DNA from: Candidatus Omnitrophota bacterium
Lineage (GTDB): Bacteria > Omnitrophota > Omnitrophia > Omnitrophales > Aquincolibacteriaceae
Length of the DNA: 28,109 nucleotides
Assembly (NCBI GenBank): GCA_016196565.1
Contig: JACPXK010000008.1
Span: forward strand, 1-28,109
Direction of reading: 5' to 3'
Shown: positions 24,794 to 28,109 of the stretch, one piece after another
Layout of the letters: each line of letters starts with the position of its first letter
Position numbering within the stretch: the first letter of the stretch is position 1
Made by a program: the position numbers and the translations under genes
The notes under the pieces: generated by a model
The model's database searches: none
Seen by the model: only the letters and a program-made list of their open reading frames with translations
What the model was told of the DNA's origin: nothing

Positions 24794-25213
24794 ATGGATA
24801 TCTCGTCACTGCCCGGTGTCAACGCCTCTTTAAATACGGCCAGCGCCATTTTTTTGACGCTGGGATTTCTTTTTATCCGCCAACGGGCCATTACGGCCCA
24901 TACCATGTGTATGCTGGCGGCTTGCGGAACTTCCACGTTATTTCTGATTTCTTATTTGACGTATCATTATTTCCACGGCAGCACCCGTTTTCCCGCAGCG
25001 GGATGGATACGTCTGGTTTATTTTTCCATTCTGATTTCTCACACCATTCTTGCCGTTGTGATTGTTCCTCTGGCCATAAAAACTCTTTACCAGGGGCTCC
25101 GGGGCCGCTTTGAAAAACATGTCAAAGTGGCGCGCTTGACCTTACCTCTTTGGTTATATGTTTCTGTGACCGGTGTTGTGATCTATATCATGTTGTATCA
25201 TTTGAAATTTTAA
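24794..25213 (+). CDS. DUF420 membrane protein (CtaM/YozB-like)
   Basis: A 139-residue, four-helix membrane protein of the DUF420 (COG2322) family. Homologues in Bacillus and Staphylococcus (YozB/CtaM) are needed for aa3-type oxidase activity. The conserved polar residues and histidines lie in the helices: RQRAITAHTMCMLAA, LTYHYFHGSTRF and ISHTILAVVIVPLA. KHVKVARLTLPLWLYVSVTGVVIY forms the last helix. The ATG lacks a clear ribosome site. A TGTTTTAAAAT stretch at 24761-24771 might be a weak promoter. Confidence 0.87.
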   Translation: MDISSLPGVNASLNTASAIFLTLGFLFIRQRAITAHTMCMLAACGTSTLFLISYLTYHYFHGSTRFPAAGWIRLVYFSILISHTILAVVIVPLAIKTLYQGLRGRFEKHVKVARLTLPLWLYVSVTGVVIYIMLYHLKF

Positions 25214-25219
25214 TCTCCG

Positions 25220-25996
25220 ATGTCTCGCGACGCTTACGGATTTAAATTTTGGCTTGCGTGGATTCTTTGGTTTGCCGGATCCTTGGCCGCTGTTTCGGTG
25301 CTTTGGACCGGCATTCTCACTTTAGCTTTCGGTAAAATTCAGGGTCCTGAACTTACTTTTCTTTGGTCCGCGGCTGTTTTCGGCAGTTGGTTTATTCTTC
25401 TGACTCCTTTTATGCGCAAAAAAGAGCAGATTTGGAAAAGGCTCAATTGGGACCAGGAAAGGGCCGTGAATGCCTGGCTTTTGGGAATGGGAACTTTTGT
25501 CGGATTACTTATCCTGAGTTGTTTTTTTTGGTCCTTGGCGCTTAAGGGTCAAATTCATCAGAATGTTTCGCAAGGATTTAATTCGGTTTGGGCCAAGGCC
25601 GTTTTCGGCAGTTGGCTGCTTCTTCTGATGCCTTTTTTGATTTTCATGTACCGAAAAGCCGATCAGATTTTTAAAGATGCCACGATTCGTCAAACTCAAA
25701 CCGGGCCAAAGTTTCGAACTGTTTTTGTGGAAAAGGCAAAGAGGCGTCTTCCGGAAAAAGTGGCAGGTAAAATCAAAAATTTTCCGTCTATGTTTCATGA
25801 AGGTTATTTGATGAATTTGATTTTAAAAGACGGCCGGAAAATTCCTCATGTTTTTATCGTGAATAATGAAATTCTTGGCGTGTATGACCGTTTAGAGCTT
25901 GGATTTAACGCCGAGGATGTTAGTGATATTGAACCGTTAGAAAAAATCCCTAATTATGAGGAATCTAAATGGTTGAGGCTGGACGCCAGGGCTTAA
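25220..25996 (+). CDS. unknown four-helix membrane protein with duplicated AVFGSW hairpin
   Basis: A 258-residue protein I do not recognise. It has four hydrophobic segments arranged as two helical hairpins that repeat each other: AAVFGSWFILLTPFMRKKEQIWK (~51-74) and KAVFGSWLLLLMPFLIFMYRKADQIFKD. A soluble C-terminal domain (~150-258) follows, with LILKDGRKIPHVFIVNNEILGVYD and KWLRLD. The paralogue on the minus strand at the right end has the same C-terminal domain but only one hairpin. The gene starts 6 bases after the DUF420 gene and overlaps the HugZ-like gene by 28 bases, so it is part of the oxidase-assembly run. Confidence 0.8.
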   Translation: MSRDAYGFKFWLAWILWFAGSLAAVSVLWTGILTLAFGKIQGPELTFLWSAAVFGSWFILLTPFMRKKEQIWKRLNWDQERAVNAWLLGMGTFVGLLILSCFFWSLALKGQIHQNVSQGFNSVWAKAVFGSWLLLLMPFLIFMYRKADQIFKDATIRQTQTGPKFRTVFVEKAKRRLPEKVAGKIKNFPSMFHEGYLMNLILKDGRKIPHVFIVNNEILGVYDRLELGFNAEDVSDIEPLEKIPNYEESKWLRLDARA

Positions 25997-26430
25997 AGTT
26001 AGTCGAAGCACTTCTTCGAGAAACCCACGAAGCGGCGCTGGGTACAGTTGAAGAAGGGAGGCCTTTTGTTTCCGCGACCGGCTTCCTTTATCAGGCCAGC
26101 GATGATTTTCCCGCCGGCGGGAAAATTCATATTCTCTTAAGCCATTTAGCCCGGCATACCCGCAATCTCCTAAAATGTCCCGATGCCAGTCTTTTAATTG
26201 TCGAAAATAAATCCGGCATTCCTATTCATGAGAAAAAAAGGGTGAGCCTTCAGGGAAAGGTCGAGCGCGTGGAAGATAAAGCAAAACACGAAACGCTTAA
26301 AAGAGAATACCTTAAAATTTTTCCGCGTTCGGAAGTATTTTTCACTTTGCCGGATTTCAGATTTTACGAATTTCAAGTCTCTCAAATTCATTGGATCGGG
26401 GGATTCGGGAAGGCGCTCACATGGCCGTGA
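25969..26430 (+). CDS. HugZ-like FMN-binding split-barrel protein
   Basis: A 153-residue pyridoxamine-phosphate-oxidase-fold protein. The HugZ/COG0748 end motif FYEFQVSQIHWIGGFGKAL and the early HEAALGTVEEGRPFVSATGFLY and SHLARHTRNLLKCPDASLLI fit this family, whose members bind FMN or heme; some are heme-degrading. It is shorter than classical HugZ (~250 aa) because the C-terminal DUF2470 part is missing. The ATG lies 28 bases inside the previous gene, but GAGGA (25958-25962) at 6 bases supports it. The heme-related neighbours fit a heme function (inference). Confidence 0.85.
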   Translation: MVEAGRQGLKLVEALLRETHEAALGTVEEGRPFVSATGFLYQASDDFPAGGKIHILLSHLARHTRNLLKCPDASLLIVENKSGIPIHEKKRVSLQGKVERVEDKAKHETLKREYLKIFPRSEVFFTLPDFRFYEFQVSQIHWIGGFGKALTWP

Positions 26431-26597
26431 TTTATTATGCTGGCAGGATTTTTCAACTTGTAGGACTTCTAGCAATGCCTTCAGCGATTTGGGTGGGACA
26501 TTTCGGCCACAACGAACGTGGGTCGATCATTATTTTTTTGTCTTCGATATTTGTTTTCTTTTTCGGTTATTTTTTGACCCGTTTGTCCAAAAAATGA
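26421..26597 (+). CDS. small membrane protein (58 aa)
   Basis: A 58-codon frame overlapping the end of the HugZ-like gene by 10 bases, with GGGAAGG 6-7 bases upstream of the ATG. The product has two hydrophobic segments (AGRIFQLVGLLAMPSAIWV and IIIFLSSIFVFFFGYFLTRL) joined by a short polar loop. Small two-helix proteins with a YY-x-GR-x-x-QL start occur in other bacteria as uncharacterised membrane proteins. The frame is open further upstream to 26391, inside the neighbouring gene. Function unknown. Confidence 0.72.
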   Translation: MAVIYYAGRIFQLVGLLAMPSAIWVGHFGHNERGSIIIFLSSIFVFFFGYFLTRLSKK

Positions 26598-26603
26598 TAT
26601 TAT
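26574..26603 (+). promoter_or_regulatory. strong promoter with extended -10 in front of the ferredoxin gene
   Basis: TTGACC (26574-26579), an 18-base spacer and TATTAT (26598-26603), preceded by TGA (extended -10). The -10 ends 9 bases before the ferredoxin ATG, so the transcript would have almost no leader. The promoter lies inside and just after the small membrane gene. Confidence 0.7.
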
Positions 26604-26612
26604 TATTCCACC

Positions 26613-26984
26613 ATGGCAGAAAATACAGCACGTAAAGGGCCTCGTCCCCCCATAATCGCAAGCAAACCTTCGCGTAAAAAAGAACCGCGCCTTTTGGCGG
26701 TGATTGATCAGCACGGCTGCACGGGATGCGAAGCTTGTATTATCTTTTGTCCGGTCGATTGTATCGAAATTGTGCCGGGGGCTGATTTCGCTCAGTTTCA
26801 GCAAGTGGTGGAAGTTGATATCGAACGCTGTATCGGTTGCGCCCTCTGCGCTAAAAATTGTCCCTGGGATACCATTCCGATGTTTTCTTATACCGAAGGG
26901 ATTGAAAAAGCACCGGCGCTTACGGTGAAAAGTGTTTGCGATCAGAAAACCCGCCAAGACGTTCCTGCCGAAACTCAAGGATAA
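26613..26984 (+). CDS. ferredoxin, two [4Fe-4S] clusters
   Basis: A 123-residue dicluster ferredoxin. An N-terminal basic/proline-rich stretch (8-26) precedes cluster motif 1 with Cys36, 39, 42 and 46 (CTGCEACIIFCP, plus Cys50). Cluster motif 2 has Cys73, 76, 79 and 83 (CIGCALCAKNCP). The ~20-residue insertion between motifs and the WDTIPM ending distinguish it from small clostridial ferredoxins. It has its own strong promoter and no Shine-Dalgarno site. It converges on the minus-strand gene with only 17 bases between stops, which include a T7 run but no obvious stem. The redox partner is not evident. Confidence 0.92.
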   Translation: MAENTARKGPRPPIIASKPSRKKEPRLLAVIDQHGCTGCEACIIFCPVDCIEIVPGADFAQFQQVVEVDIERCIGCALCAKNCPWDTIPMFSYTEGIEKAPALTVKSVCDQKTRQDVPAETQG

Positions 26985-27001
26985 TCAGATTTTTTTAGGA
27001 T

Positions 27002-27622
27002 TTATTCGGGAATACTGACGCCGTCTAAACGAAGCCAGTTAGGGACAAAAAAAGTTGGGATTTGTTCAGCCGGCGTCATTTCAATATCCGCAATATCTTT
27101 TGCCTCGAAGGGAAATTCCGTAAAATCATAAATGCCGATGATTTCTCGGTGATGTTCGATGAACACATTGGAGATTCTCCGGCCGTCTTTTAAAACTAAG
27201 GTCACGAGCTGGCCGCCGTCAATCGTATCAGGAAAACCCTCCAGTTTTTTGGCAAGTTCCGGGACAATCATACGCTTGGATTTTTCCACATAAATACTCC
27301 GGAATCGTAAAGCCACCTTTTCACGGCGAAGCCGTGCATCTTCATAGGTTTTATCCACTTTGAGATACATCACCACAATGAGGGGGACCAGCATAATCAT
27401 CCAAGTTCCGAATACAGCCGTGATCCAAATAACAGCGGTCCGGGTGTCATGAATACTGCCAAAGCGGTAGGCAATAAAGGGGGTCCAAAGCCAGGCGGCT
27501 AGGAAAAATGAGGCAATGGTGAGAATAATCCACATCACCCACCAAAAAATTGTCCTTGATCCCTTGTTTTTTGTGTTTTTGGGCATATAATAAAAGCAGT
27601 TCTTTTCTAATACGGGTTGCAT
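27002..27622 (-). CDS. unknown two-helix membrane protein, paralogue of the gene at 25220-25996
   Basis: A 206-residue protein. One helical hairpin (FWWVMWIILTIASFFL, then ITAVFGTWMIMLVPLIVVMYLK) is followed by a soluble domain. That domain matches the C-terminus of the 25220 gene over ~110 residues: FRSIYVEKSKR, LVLKDGRRISNVFI, IIGIYD, DIADIE and NWLRLD. No known family is recognised. The ATG at 27622 has only a weak GGGG ribosome site; an in-frame ATG at 27586 (MPKNTKNK) would align better with the start of the paralogue and may be the true start. Opposite orientation and separation by two genes and a promoter suggest the duplication is not recent. Confidence 0.78.
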   Translation of the reverse strand: MQPVLEKNCFYYMPKNTKNKGSRTIFWWVMWIILTIASFFLAAWLWTPFIAYRFGSIHDTRTAVIWITAVFGTWMIMLVPLIVVMYLKVDKTYEDARLRREKVALRFRSIYVEKSKRMIVPELAKKLEGFPDTIDGGQLVTLVLKDGRRISNVFIEHHREIIGIYDFTEFPFEAKDIADIEMTPAEQIPTFFVPNWLRLDGVSIPE

Positions 27623-27666
27623 TTTACCCCAATCTTAGATTTTTCGGAAAATAATTAATCTAACGC

Positions 27667-27695
27667 TTGACAGGGTAAAGGGTTTTCACTAGAAT
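27667..27695 (+). promoter_or_regulatory. rRNA operon promoter
   Basis: A perfect TTGACA (27667-27672), a 17-base spacer and TAGAAT (27690-27695), with an AT-rich UP-like stretch (AAAATAATTAATC) just upstream. It reads toward the 16S gene. A leader of ~200 bases follows. Confidence 0.85.
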
Positions 27696-27807
27696 GCACC
27701 ACCCTTAAGAAAAGGGCGAGCGAAGTCGATAAGGTTTTCCATCGCATTTACAAGTAAAGCTTTTAGTACTTCGTAGTAATTATCTTGAAAATTTAAAAAA
27801 AGAGGCC

Positions 27808-27845
27808 ACCCCCGATGAGGGAGGTCTGTCTCTTATTGTTCTTTC
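27808..27845 (+). promoter_or_regulatory. pre-16S leader hairpin and boxA-like element
   Basis: ACCCCC (27808-27813) pairs with GGGAGGT (27819-27825) around GATGA, with one bulged A. A boxA-like TTGTTCTTT lies at 27836-27844. Both fit an rRNA leader (antitermination and processing), but the boxA match is partial. Confidence 0.35.
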
Positions 27846-27898
27846 TTATTTGTTGTGCGGAGCCGATCGTACGAATCTTGCTTGGATCGAAACTTTTC

Positions 27899-28109
27899 TT
27901 TACGGAGAGTTTGATCCTGGCTCAGAACGAACGCTGGCGGCGTGGATTAGGCATGCAAGTCGAACGAAACTTTAGCTTTTTCGAAGTTTAGTGGCGAAAG
28001 GGTGAGTAACACGTGGGTTACCTGCCCTAGGGTTCGGGATAACCTGTCGAAAGACGGGCTAATACCGGATACGTTCCATATTTTACGAAATGTGGAGGAA
28101 AGATGGGGA
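27899..28109 (+). rRNA. rrs: 16S ribosomal RNA, 5' part (cut by window edge)
   Basis: The universal primer site AGAGTTTGATCCTGGCTCAG begins at 27906, placing the mature 5' end near 27899 by alignment with E. coli numbering. It continues with AACGAACGCTGGCGGCGTGG, then GGCATGCAAGTCGAACG, GTGAGTAACACGTGGG and CTAATACCGGATACG, all standard 16S landmarks of the first ~210 bases. The GTGGATTAGGCATG form at the GCCTAAYACATGCA position points toward Omnitrophota/Planctomycetes-like bacteria. Confidence 0.97.

Noticed and set aside
26985..27001. Terminator between the convergent genes
   Set aside because: There is a T7 run but no stable stem before it.
1..28109. CRISPR array, integrase, transposase or insertion sequence
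   Set aside because: No regularly spaced direct repeats and no recombinase-like proteins were seen; only small palindromic repeats are present.

Overview
The window appears to come from a Gram-negative-type bacterium of the PVC side of the tree, most likely Omnitrophota (formerly OP3). The partial 16S rRNA gene at the right edge begins with the GGCGGCGTGGATTAGGCATG form common in that group. The window also holds a very large secreted protein (1484 aa) and a respiratory chain built on a b6-type cytochrome bc complex. The lineage is an inference from about 210 bases of 16S plus general character, not from a database comparison.

Left part (1-8092). A partial secreted beta-propeller-like gene runs left off the window and is divergent from ychF. 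Next come a giant secreted protein with a TraB/Tiki/EreA-like N-terminal domain and cysE. A 312-base gap with several RNA-like helices then leads into two tandem, homologous 46-47 aa membrane microproteins, closed by a strong terminator. The microproteins are too short for ordinary gene calling and are the least explained locus here.

Middle part (8117-19658). An RNase HI-like gene and a half-length TauE/SafE-type membrane protein precede a long same-strand run. That run is ccsB/resB, ccsA, a membrane-anchored HEAT-repeat protein, a Rieske protein, a b6-like cytochrome b, a subunit-IV-like protein, a coiled-coil octaheme cytochrome c and a cupredoxin, ending at a 12-bp terminator stem. System II (Ccs) proteins would mature the c-type hemes. 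The Rieske/cytochrome b/octaheme set would oxidise quinol, and the cupredoxin may carry electrons onward.

Right part (19690-26984). This is a cytochrome-oxidase assembly set without the oxidase itself: heme A synthase (ctaA), heme O synthase (ctaB), an ABC transporter pair, SCO1/SenC, two paralogous HEAT lipoproteins, a DUF420/CtaM-like protein, an unknown membrane protein, a HugZ-like FMN protein, a 58-aa membrane protein and a two-cluster ferredoxin. A paralogue of the unknown membrane protein lies on the minus strand at 27002-27622. It is divergent from a near-consensus rRNA promoter and the start of the 16S gene.

The strongest unexplained signals are the tandem microproteins with their structured leader, the duplicated AVFG(S/T)W membrane family, an 85-bp imperfect palindrome between the two cytochrome b genes, a REP-like palindrome pair inside the ccsA reading frame, and several Shine-Dalgarno-less genes whose -10 box ends 6-13 bases before the start codon.
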